A stretch of DNA of 64,000 bases from Lactobacillus melliventris (GTDB lineage Bacteria > Bacillota > Bacilli > Lactobacillales > Lactobacillaceae). Under the pieces are notes generated by a model. The model did no database searches, was not told where the DNA came from, and saw only the letters and a list, made by a program, of their open reading frames with translations. Location: assembly GCF_013346935.1 (NCBI RefSeq), contig NZ_JAAEEB010000004.1:62001-126000 (forward strand), given 5' to 3'. The position numbers and the translations under genes are program-made. Of this stretch, positions 16,977 to 26,526 are shown piece by piece; positions within the stretch are counted from its first letter, which is position 1, and the number at the start of each line of letters is the position of its first letter.

Positions 16977-19598
16977 CTAGATCTTTTTTATTAAAGTAAT
17001 CATGTCATAAGGCGCAATTTTAAAATCTTGTGCAATAATTTTTTCTAAGCCATCAACTTCAATAAAATCTTTATCTTTAAGATATGAAACATCTTTTTCT
17101 GTGTTAGTCATATTAGACAGACGCAGTACCAAATATTTTTTTATTGTATAAGACAAATAAAGTGCAGAAACTTCAATGTCACTATTAATATTCAGCCAAT
17201 TTTCGGTTTTCTTAAGTTGAGGCAAATTTGGAGCAAATTCTACATCCCACAATTTGTTATCTAGCCTATTTATGAACAGATTATGTTTTTGCATTTGGTA
17301 ACTGACTGCAGGAGAATACCATCTAGAAATAACTTGAGACAGATTTTCTTCTCTTAATTGACTTCCGCTTGGAACATATAAGCCAAAATTAAACTCATTA
17401 ACACCCAACTCTTGTGCCATTGGAGTAGGCATCATCACATGGCCAACGGATGTAGTGTCACCAGAAGCTCTACCTGGTCGCCATAATAAGTTCGGTTTCC
17501 CCAGCTGACCGGTTGTAGCCATTAAAGTAATAAAAAGTGAATCATCCTTTTTTTCATATTCTTTTTGACCTTCTCCTAAAAAGTACAATCCTACCTTTGA
17601 ATTATTTAAACCGACACAACGATCAAAAATATAAATATTCACCGGTTTTTCAACAAATTCATCGTTCCAGTTATCAGCAATTTTTTCATTAGTTGTTTTT
17701 CTAAATCCACCCTGGATTTGTGCATGAACATTATCTGTTTCAAGACCAGTTTTCAATCTAAGTCTTAAGCGGTGAGCAAGAGCCTGATTATCCACTATCA
17801 ACTTAGCTGATATCACTGGAGAATTAGCAACCATAGTCAAAGTAAGCTGGAAATTTACCGCTACTTGCTTCGCATTTTGACTGTTAGCTCTGTCCTCTAA
17901 ATCATAAGGTAATGACCAGGAACCACTTAATTGCAGTGTCTCGATGTCTTCTGCCTTAGCAACCTTAATTTTTCCCTGCCACGGAAGGCGCATTTCGCGA
18001 TCATTTTTCAGTGGCGAAAAGTCATATGTGTCACCATCATTTGCTTGATCATAAACACTGATGACATCCGTAAAAGTTTTATTTTTAGTAACTAAATTAA
18101 ATTTGCCATCCAGATAATTAACTGTGGCTTCCTTATTTGCGATTGAACTGCCCTTTTGTAGACTAAGCTTAGGCACTACGCTCTCACTTTTCTCAAAATG
18201 AATAACCTGATAGCCTAAGCCCTTCATTTCAACATGTATACTAACTTTTAATTTGAAATAGCCAGGTTCGTCTTTAAATTCATAACCATTAGGAGTTAAC
18301 TGCATAATATGAGGTCTGGATTTGACTTCTTTGCAGTCCACAATGACTGCTTTATTTTGAGTTGGAAACTTAACATTAGCAGAACTAGAAATAATATCTA
18401 CGACTTTCCGCCCCTTAAAGCTATAAGGATCTGTATTAAAAACCAAAACGTCATGATCTGATAATGAAAGCCGTTGAGCCAACCTTTTCTTAATGTAATT
18501 TTCTAAACCGTCTGCTATTTCAAGAGCCTGTTTGTAGCGCTCATTGATGTCTAGCGCCACGTTATCAGTAACACTGCCACCCATCGTATCGTGTGGTTGC
18601 ACTTTGAACAACAATTTCCATAACTTAATAACTATGCCATTTGAAATTGGAATACCTGCATATTGGGCGATTACCATTAAAGGTTCCAAACGCCGAGTTA
18701 TAACTTGCTCAAGTTTAAAGTTTTTACGTTTATTTCTAGATCTGACAGAGCAAATGGTTCTATGGACTCTGGAATAAGTGGGGTATCTCAGTTCTCCTTG
18801 AAACTCAGGTAATTTTTTCGTCCGCAATTTTTGCATAAATTCGGGGTATGAACTAATTACAACTTCATGTTTAGAATACTGATTTACTTGAGCAATTGTC
18901 TTTGAAAGATCATGAATTATATTCATTTGGTCTATGCCGGAAGGTACAAGGACTTCAGAATTATTGCCATGTAATGCTTCAAAATCTATCCCTTTATCCA
19001 GCCGGTTTTTGACAAAGTCCTTTAAATTGCGCTTTGATTCCAGATCTATTTGCCCAGTAAAATAGCCTAAAGGGAAATTGGCAGCAAATACTGCTTTTCC
19101 ACCTAACGCTTTCCATTTAAAATAGACGGATTTAGTTTGTCTTTTAAAATTCGTACCGCGCCATGATAGAAAGTCATGAATTCCCACTTGATTTAAAATC
19201 ATCGGTAAATTAGCGTTGAAGCCAAAGGTATCCGGTAAATAACCTAATAGCATCGGTTCACCGTAATTTTGTCTAGCATGCAAAATTCCGATAATCAGAT
19301 TTCTTAATAGAGATTCAGCGTTAGGGGCAAGAGCGTCTGTTTGAGTATACCAAGGCCCAATGAAGAGTTGTCCCCGATTAACTAATTTATGAATTCTACC
19401 TTTGGCTTCAGGATGAATCTCAACGTATTCATCTACAATAGACATCTGACCATCAAGAGTAAAATTAGCCTCCGGATGTTCTTCAAGTTCGTTCAATACT
19501 TCTGTAAATAATTGATCGCTCAATACCTGTGCATCTTGCGTAGTAAAGTACCATTCACGATCCCAATGAGTGTGATTAACAAAATATGCCTTAACCAT
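16977..19598 (-). CDS. GH38 alpha-mannosidase (first copy)
   Basis: An 873-residue cytoplasmic alpha-mannosidase (MngB-like). The zinc ligands are His11 and Asp13 in NHTHWDREW, the nucleophile Asp is in YLPDTFGFNANLP, and the later zinc His is in QPHDTMGGSVTD. A helical bundle and a C-terminal beta domain (RPGRASGDTTSVGH) follow. It would hydrolyse mannosyl linkages of imported, phosphorylated substrates. No signal peptide. It lies eight bases downstream of the second GH38 gene; the two proteins are clearly divergent, suggesting different linkage preference. Confidence 0.9.
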   Translation of the reverse strand: MVKAYFVNHTHWDREWYFTTQDAQVLSDQLFTEVLNELEEHPEANFTLDGQMSIVDEYVEIHPEAKGRIHKLVNRGQLFIGPWYTQTDALAPNAESLLRNLIIGILHARQNYGEPMLLGYLPDTFGFNANLPMILNQVGIHDFLSWRGTNFKRQTKSVYFKWKALGGKAVFAANFPLGYFTGQIDLESKRNLKDFVKNRLDKGIDFEALHGNNSEVLVPSGIDQMNIIHDLSKTIAQVNQYSKHEVVISSYPEFMQKLRTKKLPEFQGELRYPTYSRVHRTICSVRSRNKRKNFKLEQVITRRLEPLMVIAQYAGIPISNGIVIKLWKLLFKVQPHDTMGGSVTDNVALDINERYKQALEIADGLENYIKKRLAQRLSLSDHDVLVFNTDPYSFKGRKVVDIISSSANVKFPTQNKAVIVDCKEVKSRPHIMQLTPNGYEFKDEPGYFKLKVSIHVEMKGLGYQVIHFEKSESVVPKLSLQKGSSIANKEATVNYLDGKFNLVTKNKTFTDVISVYDQANDGDTYDFSPLKNDREMRLPWQGKIKVAKAEDIETLQLSGSWSLPYDLEDRANSQNAKQVAVNFQLTLTMVANSPVISAKLIVDNQALAHRLRLRLKTGLETDNVHAQIQGGFRKTTNEKIADNWNDEFVEKPVNIYIFDRCVGLNNSKVGLYFLGEGQKEYEKKDDSLFITLMATTGQLGKPNLLWRPGRASGDTTSVGHVMMPTPMAQELGVNEFNFGLYVPSGSQLREENLSQVISRWYSPAVSYQMQKHNLFINRLDNKLWDVEFAPNLPQLKKTENWLNINSDIEVSALYLSYTIKKYLVLRLSNMTNTEKDVSYLKDKDFIEVDGLEKIIAQDFKIAPYDMITLIKKI

Positions 19599-19606
19599 AA
19601 TATCTC

Positions 19607-22279
19607 CTAAAACTCAAAATAAATTGTCATAAACTTAGCGTGCCCAATTTTTGGTATGATTACTTGCTTATTCTTAATTTTTAAATCTTGTAAAATACGC
19701 TCCCTTAAATCAACTAGTTGAACTATCTTTGGCTGTTTAGCAAACGTAATTTGTTCACTCACTTGGTGAAATTTGGGGTTATAGAGTCGTAAACAATATC
19801 CTAGACCAGACCTTGATCTTTCAATTGTACTTACTGTCAACTTGTTTTCAGTTTTAAATAAGCTAAATTCAGGTTCTAAAAACTGTCTACACGGATTCAG
19901 TGGAAAAGTTAGCCTACCGTTTAAAAATTCTGCATATTCATAGACTTGCAAAGGAGATTCGTAGTCTTTAACTTCATTAGCTAAATTTGACTGATCATAA
20001 CTGGATTGTCCTGTAGTCAGTGCAAATTTAAATTCCAATTTATGATTTAATTGCGCGTTAGGCGTCGTGACTGTTTCATCCCCGGAGGCGCGACCAGGAC
20101 GATATAATAAATCACTTTTGCCTAGCATGCCAAAAGTGCGGAAAAGGGTCAATCTTATAACAGAATCCTTTTTACCTAGGCACTCATATTCTCTGACCGC
20201 TTGTGGAATAACAGCTATATTTCTTTTAGCATTTGAAAGACACACAAAACTTTGCATTGTATTGATAGAAATTGGTTTTTCTTGCCATTTTTCTTGATTT
20301 TGCGCCCAATCTGCTAAGTCTTCCTCTTTTGCAAGAGGACGTTTGATTGTGCCAAATTGAATATCCGCAATACTAAAATTAGTATCAAGTTGACTAGCAA
20401 AATCAACGCAGAGTCTGTGACTCAACGGCTTAGTATTATCAACTTGAACTTTAAACTTAATCATTTTAGCGGACTTGGTTAATTTAACAACCATTTTTAC
20501 AGGCATTTTAGTGTCGGTTATTTCCTGACTTCTCATTTCCAAATTTTTAGGAACCATGTAATTAAACAAGATAATTAATTTATCTTGCAATTTGCCATGC
20601 GATACCTGCACCTGATGTTTTTGACTAGTCGAATAGATTATTAAATCTTTTTTTGCAGGTGAATAATTATATGAATCTCCCCCGTCACCGTTTTCTTCTA
20701 GAATTACTTGATTTGAATAAAGCTTTTTATTCAGTTTATCTAAAATATTCAAACTGCCATCTGTGTTAACAGAAATTTGATAATACTCATTTTCAATTTT
20801 CGTATCAGCAATTTCTAACTCGTTTAACTCTATTTCCTTGTCCTCAAGTGGTATTAGGTAAAATTGCTTATAACCATAAGGCGGAATTTCACCAAAATCA
20901 ATATTCAAGTTGATACAGTAAACTTTTTTCGGGGTATAAATATTTTCTCCCGGATTTAGTTGGATAGTGGCACCCTTTATCAAATTAGTGTTATCTTTGA
21001 TTGAATTAATTTCGTATGCTATCTCATTGTTTTCATAATCGACAATCTTAAAATTGCGACTTGGAATATACAGAGTCTTATTAATTACTTTATCTCTTAC
21101 AAAGGGCAATGTATTAAATACTGTCAAAGTAATCGGATACTTTTCACTTTTAATATGTGTAGAAATGAAGCGTAAAGTAGAATCAACTAAGCTTTCAGCA
21201 GTATCTTTCACTTCCAGATACCGCATTTTTATCGCATTGTTAACTCTATCAGATACACAATTACCCATTGAATCGTGTGCCGCATTTTTACCCATTTTTT
21301 GCCACAAGCTTTTTATTGCTGCAAAAGGATAATTTAGACCAAAATAACTGCCCATGGACAAAACAGGCTGCACAATGTTAGTGAGATAATTTTGTAATTC
21401 CGTATTTAATTTTTTGATATCTGCTCGAGAAGAATAGATCGACTTGTGAACACGCATATCTTTGCCGCAATCCTGCTCACCTCTAACTACTGCCATGTCA
21501 GGCTTATCTTTTTTCACTGCAGCAATATATTCTGGCAACGATGCTACCTTAAATCGGTATTCTTTCTCGTTAGCATCATTTAACTTTGTAATTAAATCTG
21601 GCAAGTCATGTCTTAATGGAGCCATATCTGAACCATTCGGAAATAAAATGTTATTTGTTGTTGCTTGTTGGACTACAGTTTTGAAGGGTTCAGTTTTCAT
21701 TAATGCTGATAACTTATTTTCATCAATTACGCTCCCGATAAAATAGCCACAAGCCATGCGAAACACATTAATTCGGGAACCATCTTCACCCTGCCAAATA
21801 AATTCAGATTTTTTAGTGTCCGCCATTGAAAAGCCACGATATAAAACTGCATCTTTGATGCCAAAACTAGAGTATATTTGCGGCAAACTTGACTCTTGAC
21901 CAAACGAGTCCGGTACATAAGCTACATTCATGTATCCTCCTAAATCAGATGCGGCACTTGTCCCGATTCTGAGGTTATTAATGATACTTTCACCAGATGC
22001 CATGAACTGATCAGTTTGGGTATACCATGGTCCTAAGAAAAGTTTCTTTTCTTTAACTAATTTTTTTACACGCTCAATATCTTGCGGACGCCAAGATAAA
22101 TAATCTTCAATTAAAGAAGTTTGACCATCTAATAAAAAGCTACCGTACTTTTCGTTTTTTTCTAAATGATCAATTACATCTTTTAAGTCTTTAATTAAAT
22201 ATGCTTTAGCTCGTTCTGAAGTAAAAAACCATTCTCTGTCCCAGTGAGTATGCGGGACAACAAAAACTTTTTTTATCAT
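19607..22279 (-). CDS. GH38 alpha-mannosidase (second copy)
   Basis: An 890-residue GH38 enzyme paralogous to its neighbour. His12 and Asp14 in PHTHWDREWFFTS bind zinc, YVPDSFGQESSLPQI has the nucleophile Asp, AAHDSMGNCVSDRVN has the later zinc His, and YRPGRASGDE lies in the C-terminal domain. All visible catalytic residues are intact. The start is preceded by AGGAGACAGA. It is the first gene after a terminator-like hairpin separating it from the PTS genes. Confidence 0.9.
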   Translation of the reverse strand: MIKKVFVVPHTHWDREWFFTSERAKAYLIKDLKDVIDHLEKNEKYGSFLLDGQTSLIEDYLSWRPQDIERVKKLVKEKKLFLGPWYTQTDQFMASGESIINNLRIGTSAASDLGGYMNVAYVPDSFGQESSLPQIYSSFGIKDAVLYRGFSMADTKKSEFIWQGEDGSRINVFRMACGYFIGSVIDENKLSALMKTEPFKTVVQQATTNNILFPNGSDMAPLRHDLPDLITKLNDANEKEYRFKVASLPEYIAAVKKDKPDMAVVRGEQDCGKDMRVHKSIYSSRADIKKLNTELQNYLTNIVQPVLSMGSYFGLNYPFAAIKSLWQKMGKNAAHDSMGNCVSDRVNNAIKMRYLEVKDTAESLVDSTLRFISTHIKSEKYPITLTVFNTLPFVRDKVINKTLYIPSRNFKIVDYENNEIAYEINSIKDNTNLIKGATIQLNPGENIYTPKKVYCINLNIDFGEIPPYGYKQFYLIPLEDKEIELNELEIADTKIENEYYQISVNTDGSLNILDKLNKKLYSNQVILEENGDGGDSYNYSPAKKDLIIYSTSQKHQVQVSHGKLQDKLIILFNYMVPKNLEMRSQEITDTKMPVKMVVKLTKSAKMIKFKVQVDNTKPLSHRLCVDFASQLDTNFSIADIQFGTIKRPLAKEEDLADWAQNQEKWQEKPISINTMQSFVCLSNAKRNIAVIPQAVREYECLGKKDSVIRLTLFRTFGMLGKSDLLYRPGRASGDETVTTPNAQLNHKLEFKFALTTGQSSYDQSNLANEVKDYESPLQVYEYAEFLNGRLTFPLNPCRQFLEPEFSLFKTENKLTVSTIERSRSGLGYCLRLYNPKFHQVSEQITFAKQPKIVQLVDLRERILQDLKIKNKQVIIPKIGHAKFMTIYFEF

Positions 22280-22295
22280 TCTGTCTCCTAAATAA

Positions 22296-22340
22296 AAAAA
22301 CTATAGCTTAAAAGGAATATTTTCTTAAACTATAGTTTTT
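22296..22340 (-). terminator. Intra-operon terminator or attenuator between PTS and mannosidase genes
   Basis: A 16-bp stem (minus strand AAAAACTATAGTTTAA with TTAAGCTATAGTTTTT, one G-U) is followed by TTTTTTT, between the PTS IIC stop and the mannosidase start. It may reduce expression of the hydrolases relative to the PTS or be overcome conditionally. Confidence 0.65.
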
Positions 22341-22344
22341 ATTT

Positions 22345-23442
22345 CTACTGAATATTTAACTCGATGTCGTCGTCACTCACTGATTCATCACCAGATGAAT
22401 CCTTATCTGTAAAGTCAGCAATTAATGGTGCAACTATAGCTATAAATAAAGCACAAACAAAAATACCAGCAAGATAAGCAAAAATATTATCTGCAGTCAA
22501 AATTCCGGGTAAACCGCCTAAAGGTGGAATATGGGATTTCACTCCTAAAAATGCACCTGTGGCCGAACCTAGAGCTCCACCAAGTACATTAACAATTATC
22601 AGTTGTGGGGCCTTCATCATGAATGGAATCGCACCTTCAGTAATACCAAAAGTTCCCATAATTAAGTTGTTATGTCCCATTTCTAATAATTCGGCAGAAA
22701 ATCGCTTCTTAGGCCAAATGAAACTCATAAGCGCATAACCCATTGGAATAGCGCAAATAGCAATGTTGGTATATAAACATGGCTGATAAATGCCTTCTAT
22801 AAAGAAAAAGTTTCCTACTCCCCAAGCTGCTTTATTAACTGGTCCACCCAGGTCAACACCGATCATGCCTCCCATAATGGCAGCTAATAAGACAGCATTA
22901 GTCTTTTGTTCGACCATATACTTAACCCAAGATGTTAAGCCATTATTAATCCAAGCTAGTGGTGGCGTTAAAATAACACCTACAAAGAGCGCCACTGAGC
23001 CAACAGTTAAAAGCGGCATGACAATAAGTTCAATTGCCGAATTCCATTTATCTGGAACTTTAATCTTGCGGCACCAACGTGCTACATAGCCGGCAATGAG
23101 TCCAGCAGCGATGGCTCCAATAAAGCCAAGTTGATTATTAGTAGCTAACTGACCACCGATAAAACCAGCACCTAAAGCTGGTTTGTCACCGAGAGCGTAC
23201 GCAATATAGCCACCAATTACCAAGTTAACTAAGCCAATACCAATCCAACCTACTGAGTTTATTTGATAAAGAATATGGAAAAAGCCACCGGTTTTAGCAA
23301 ACTTAGATAAATTACCATAGCCAAAGCACATACCAATCAATTGCGGTACACCAACAACAAGTGCACCACCGATAACAGTTGGGATCATGTATGAGATCCC
23401 ACTCATGATTGCTCCTTCCCACTCTTTCAAAATTCTTTTCAT
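22345..23442 (-). CDS. PTS fructose-family EIIC (mannoside transporter)
   Basis: About 365 residues from ATG 23442 (MKRILKEWEGAIMSGISYMI), chosen because AAGGAGAA lies upstream. The frame is open nine codons further, but that would overlap the IIB gene. It has around nine hydrophobic segments, GALVVGVPQLIG, GITEGAIPFMMKAP and a final ANVL-like helix region typical of the Fru family. Adjacent GH38 enzymes suggest mannosylglycerate or another alpha-mannoside as substrate. Confidence 0.88.
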   Translation of the reverse strand: MKRILKEWEGAIMSGISYMIPTVIGGALVVGVPQLIGMCFGYGNLSKFAKTGGFFHILYQINSVGWIGIGLVNLVIGGYIAYALGDKPALGAGFIGGQLATNNQLGFIGAIAAGLIAGYVARWCRKIKVPDKWNSAIELIVMPLLTVGSVALFVGVILTPPLAWINNGLTSWVKYMVEQKTNAVLLAAIMGGMIGVDLGGPVNKAAWGVGNFFFIEGIYQPCLYTNIAICAIPMGYALMSFIWPKKRFSAELLEMGHNNLIMGTFGITEGAIPFMMKAPQLIIVNVLGGALGSATGAFLGVKSHIPPLGGLPGILTADNIFAYLAGIFVCALFIAIVAPLIADFTDKDSSGDESVSDDDIELNIQ

Positions 23443-23443
23443 A

Positions 23444-23761
23444 CTAATTCTCCTTCTTAATTGCAGCAGCACATTTCTTCAAAACAGCTTTAGGTGCCTT
23501 AATGCAAGTGTTAATATCTACTCGAATAACTGGCTTGCCCTTAAATCTGTCCATACTAGTTATTTTTTGATCAGAAGCAATTAAGACAAAATCAGCTGCA
23601 TCTGCTTCTTTCTGGGAAATAGCGTTAACTGGTCCCATCATTCCTTGTTGCTCAATTTTGACATTCCAATTTAATTCCTTACCAGCTTTTTCTAGAGCCT
23701 TAGCTGCCATTGGGGTATGGGCCAAGCCTGCTGGACAAGCAGAAACTCCTACTACATTCAT
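23444..23761 (-). CDS. PTS fructose-family EIIB
   Basis: A 105-residue phosphocarrier domain. Cys9 in VGVSACPAGLAHTPMAA is the phosphorylation site, and the motif with His-Thr following is typical of fructose-type IIB. It passes phosphate from EIIA to sugar at EIIC. It sits between IIA (three-base gap) and IIC (one-base gap). Confidence 0.92.
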   Translation of the reverse strand: MNVVGVSACPAGLAHTPMAAKALEKAGKELNWNVKIEQQGMMGPVNAISQKEADAADFVLIASDQKITSMDRFKGKPVIRVDINTCIKAPKAVLKKCAAAIKKEN

Positions 23762-23764
23762 TTT

Positions 23765-24214
23765 TTATTCTCCAATCTTTTCATTAATAAATTGTGCAAT
23801 CATTTCTTTAGAAGAAAGGCTGCGTAATTTTTCTTTAAAATCTTTTTCCAACAATGCCGTTGATAAATTGGCCAGCATTTGCAAATGTTTGTCTCCTGCA
23901 TTTTCGGGTGGGACCATCAATGCAAAAACATCAGTTACTGGCTTTTTATCATATGTCTTCCAGTTTAAAGGCTGACTTAATCTAAAATAAAGAAAACCCG
24001 GTTTTTTAACCGCTGTTGTTTTAGCATGCGGAATTGCAAAGCCATCTTCAAGTCCTGTTGAAAATTCTTGCTCTCTTGCCAAAAAACTTTGATCTAATTT
24101 TTCAATGTCATTGGTATAGCCTGCATCATATGCCGCTTTGGCTGCATATTGTAAAAAGTCTTCTACGCTAGCTTCATTGACATCTAAAAAAACATCATCG
24201 GCAGAAAATTTCAT
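23765..24214 (-). CDS. PTS fructose-family EIIA
   Basis: A 149-residue EIIA of the PTS_EIIA_2 type. The phosphorylatable His is in LEDGFAIPHAKTTAVKKPG, followed by FYFRLSQPLNW. It accepts phosphate from HPr. First gene of the mannoside operon IIA-IIB-IIC-GH38-GH38-regulator. A cre-like palindrome lies 25 bases upstream. Confidence 0.92.
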   Translation of the reverse strand: MKFSADDVFLDVNEASVEDFLQYAAKAAYDAGYTNDIEKLDQSFLAREQEFSTGLEDGFAIPHAKTTAVKKPGFLYFRLSQPLNWKTYDKKPVTDVFALMVPPENAGDKHLQMLANLSTALLEKDFKEKLRSLSSKEMIAQFINEKIGE

Positions 24215-24238
24215 TTATGTCTTCACTTCTTTTCTTAT

Positions 24239-24254
24239 TTGAAAACCTTTTCAA
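24239..24254. promoter_or_regulatory. cre-like palindrome upstream of the mannoside operon
   Basis: TTGAAAACCTTTTCAA has perfect 7-base arms. It resembles a cre site but has CC/GG where CG is expected, so CcpA binding is uncertain; it could instead bind the PRD regulator. Confidence 0.4.
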
Positions 24255-24407
24255 TAAATATATTATCTTTTAATAATTAATTTGTAAGTACCAGTATTTT
24301 CCATTTAAATTGGAAAAATCATATTTAAAGTAGTCATAATCCTGTTTAACTAGGTTTGTTTAATACAAGCTGTTTTATAATCTAAGTTTTTTCTAAAAGT
24401 TTAACTA

Positions 24408-24444
24408 TAAAAATAGCCCTGAAAGTTATTTGACTTTCAGGACT
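24408..24444 (-). terminator. Terminator of the padR-DUF1700-DUF4097 operon
   Basis: On the minus strand AGTCCTGAAAGT pairs with ACTTTCAGGGCT (one G-U) and is followed by ATTTTTAT. It lies 32 bases past the DUF4097 stop. Confidence 0.85.
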
Positions 24445-24475
24445 TAGTTTGATGATAAAAGAGCCTGCTATACTT

Positions 24476-25342
24476 TTACTTAATAGTAATAGTTCCTTCT
24501 GTTGAATCAACCAAAAGAAAATTTTTCTTGGAGTTCTTTTTGATGAAGTTTTCATAAGGCTTTGAACCCTTATACCTAATTGCTTTGCCATCTGCTGTCA
24601 ACTGGTAACTTAGGTTAGACGTATTTTTAATTACTAAATTGCTACTTTGTAAAGTAAAAGAATTTCTATTGCTAAGTTGTGAATTGTTAATTGTAATATT
24701 AGCGTTAGAAGCATCCAGAGTCATTGTTGAACGACAATTTAAAAGTCTGCACCAACCTCCATCTATTTTAACTTCTGCATTACCCAGATCAGAGTTATTG
24801 AGTGTTAATCTATGGTTGCTACCAGTTATTAAACTTGTATTTTTCGTGTCAATATTATCAATATCTAAATAACCATCCATACAACTCACAAAATTTGCAT
24901 TAGCTTTCAGGTCTTTTAATCTGATGTTTCCGTGATCACTGTCGCTATCAAATTCGGTATAGTGAACATTTTGAGGAACAGTTACGTCAATTCTGGAACC
25001 AATTTTACGCCAATTGATTGCAATAGGTCTGGGCTCATAGATATCCAAACGGTTATTTGCTAATTTGACTTGTACTGCATCTGGATTAACTCCAGTAACA
25101 TTAACTTGGTATTTTTTGCCCGAATGAAGAAAAACATCAGAGGAATCAGTTTGAATAAAAACTTTATTAAATTTGTGGTTTGAAGTATATGTACGTGTGA
25201 GCTTAGAATCATCAATAGCGGTCAAAGTAAAGTGGTTATGATTAGCAATTATTGGTCTTACACCGTTATTAGACCAGCCAACGAGCATCATAACAAGACC
25301 AACAGTTATGGCCAATCCACATATACGATAAAACTTTTTCAT
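24476..25342 (-). CDS. DUF4097-family envelope protein
   Basis: About 288 residues from ATG 25342 (MKKFYRICGLAI); a GTG seven codons earlier is overlapped by the GGAGG site and disfavoured. One N-terminal membrane helix is followed by an extracytoplasmic region of short beta repeats (NRLDIYEP, GNIRLKDL, GYLDIDNI, HRLTLNNSDLGNAEV, NANITINNSQL) forming a right-handed beta-helix type fold. Related proteins take part in envelope-stress sensing (LiaX-type). It is the last gene of a PadR-DUF1700 module. Confidence 0.8.
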   Translation of the reverse strand: MKKFYRICGLAITVGLVMMLVGWSNNGVRPIIANHNHFTLTAIDDSKLTRTYTSNHKFNKVFIQTDSSDVFLHSGKKYQVNVTGVNPDAVQVKLANNRLDIYEPRPIAINWRKIGSRIDVTVPQNVHYTEFDSDSDHGNIRLKDLKANANFVSCMDGYLDIDNIDTKNTSLITGSNHRLTLNNSDLGNAEVKIDGGWCRLLNCRSTMTLDASNANITINNSQLSNRNSFTLQSSNLVIKNTSNLSYQLTADGKAIRYKGSKPYENFIKKNSKKNFLLVDSTEGTITIK

Positions 25343-25367
25343 AATTAATCCAATCCTCCTCACTCAT

Positions 25368-25991
25368 CTAAACATTGGTTTTATAGTAACGCTGCTTGAA
25401 AATTTTCCGGCCAATGTGTTGAAAAAAAGCAGCACATTCTGCAGTTAGGAAGCGAATAAACTTCATAATTACTGGGAATAGCATTAAGCTGATACATGTT
25501 AAAACTAAACCTCCTCCAACATAGAAAAAGCCTGAAGCCCAGTAGCCACCAAAAAGCAGTCCAAACGATCTAATCAATATAAAAGCACCAGCGATGAATA
25601 AAGAGGTAATAATGATAGCTAAAGCAATAAAGATTGCGGCCAATGCAATCAATACTGCTACCATAACTATTACTGCTGCTAATGCTAATGGTATGCCGAT
25701 GGGTGCAGCCAGAACTCCCAATAAAATAACCCAAATGGTTTTTAAGTTAGACTTGGAGCTGGTTTTGTGTGCCTCTTCTCTTTCAGGTATTGAAACTGAA
25801 TAGTCCGCCATAATTTTGTGTGCTAATTGCTTGGGAGTCCCTAACTCAGCAATTATCTCTGATTCATTATGGTAATTGCCGTCCAGTAAAAACTCCTGAT
25901 AAAATTCCACAACATCTTGCATATCAGAATTAGGCAAATTAACAAGATTTTGCTTTAACTGCAAAATATAATTATCAATAACTTTATTCAT
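25368..25991 (-). CDS. DUF1700 (HAAS) family membrane protein
   Basis: A 207-residue protein. The N-terminal 70 residues (YILQLKQNLVNLPNSDMQDVVEFYQEFLLDG...IIAELGTPKQLAHKI) are the HAAS helical domain that commonly partners PadR regulators. Three to four membrane helices follow. It overlaps the padR stop by eight bases, so translation is coupled. It probably links the PadR repressor to the membrane. Confidence 0.85.
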   Translation of the reverse strand: MNKVIDNYILQLKQNLVNLPNSDMQDVVEFYQEFLLDGNYHNESEIIAELGTPKQLAHKIMADYSVSIPEREEAHKTSSKSNLKTIWVILLGVLAAPIGIPLALAAVIVMVAVLIALAAIFIALAIIITSLFIAGAFILIRSFGLLFGGYWASGFFYVGGGLVLTCISLMLFPVIMKFIRFLTAECAAFFQHIGRKIFKQRYYKTNV

Positions 25992-26298
25992 TTTCTTCTC
26001 CCATAATTTGATTTATCTTAGTGCTAAAACTGTACCACTCTTTTTTAATTGTTTTTAATTCTGCTTTACCTGAAGCAGTAATTTGATAGTAATTCCTGCT
26101 TCTTCCCTGAAAAAGCCTGGTACCAACTAATAAGAATTTGTTTTCCCTTAATCTTTTCAAGACAGGATAGATGGCAGACTCAGAAATACCAAAAGTTGCT
26201 TTAGCCCAGTTTGTTATTCCACGACTATAACCACTGTTTTCTTTAATAAAAGCTAAGACAACTCCATCAAGAAGACGATTTGAAATTACTATCGTCAT
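25984..26298 (-). CDS. PadR-family transcriptional regulator
   Basis: 104 residues from ATG 26298 (MTIVISNRLLDGVVLAFIKE), with GGAGG eight bases upstream. The open frame extends further upstream, but that part runs through the AT palindrome and lacks a ribosome site. The winged helix (SRGITNWAKATFGISESAIYPVLKRLRENKFLL) and wing (RNYYQITASGKAEL) are intact. It likely represses its own operon from the adjacent palindrome. Confidence 0.88.
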   Translation of the reverse strand: MTIVISNRLLDGVVLAFIKENSGYSRGITNWAKATFGISESAIYPVLKRLRENKFLLVGTRLFQGRSRNYYQITASGKAELKTIKKEWYSFSTKINQIMGEENE

Positions 26299-26317
26299 AA
26301 TTATTTCCTCCATTATT

Positions 26318-26333
26318 ATATTATATATAATAT
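26318..26333. promoter_or_regulatory. AT palindrome, candidate PadR operator and promoter
   Basis: The perfect 16-bp palindrome ATATTATATATAATAT lies 20 bases before the PadR start and contains a possible minus-10 element. The position suits autorepression. Confidence 0.55.
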
Positions 26334-26526
26334 TGTAGAGCTTAATCAAAATGCATTCAAGCAATTAATAGAACTTTCACTGAATTATTTTTGCATTCTC
26401 AAATTTTGCAAACCTTTATCCCTTTGTTTGTTTCTTAAATTTACACATTCACTAAGGTTTTCTAGGCCAAGTTTTTATAGTAAGATAAAAAACTAATAAC
26501 TATTTTTAATAATGGAGGTTCAATCT

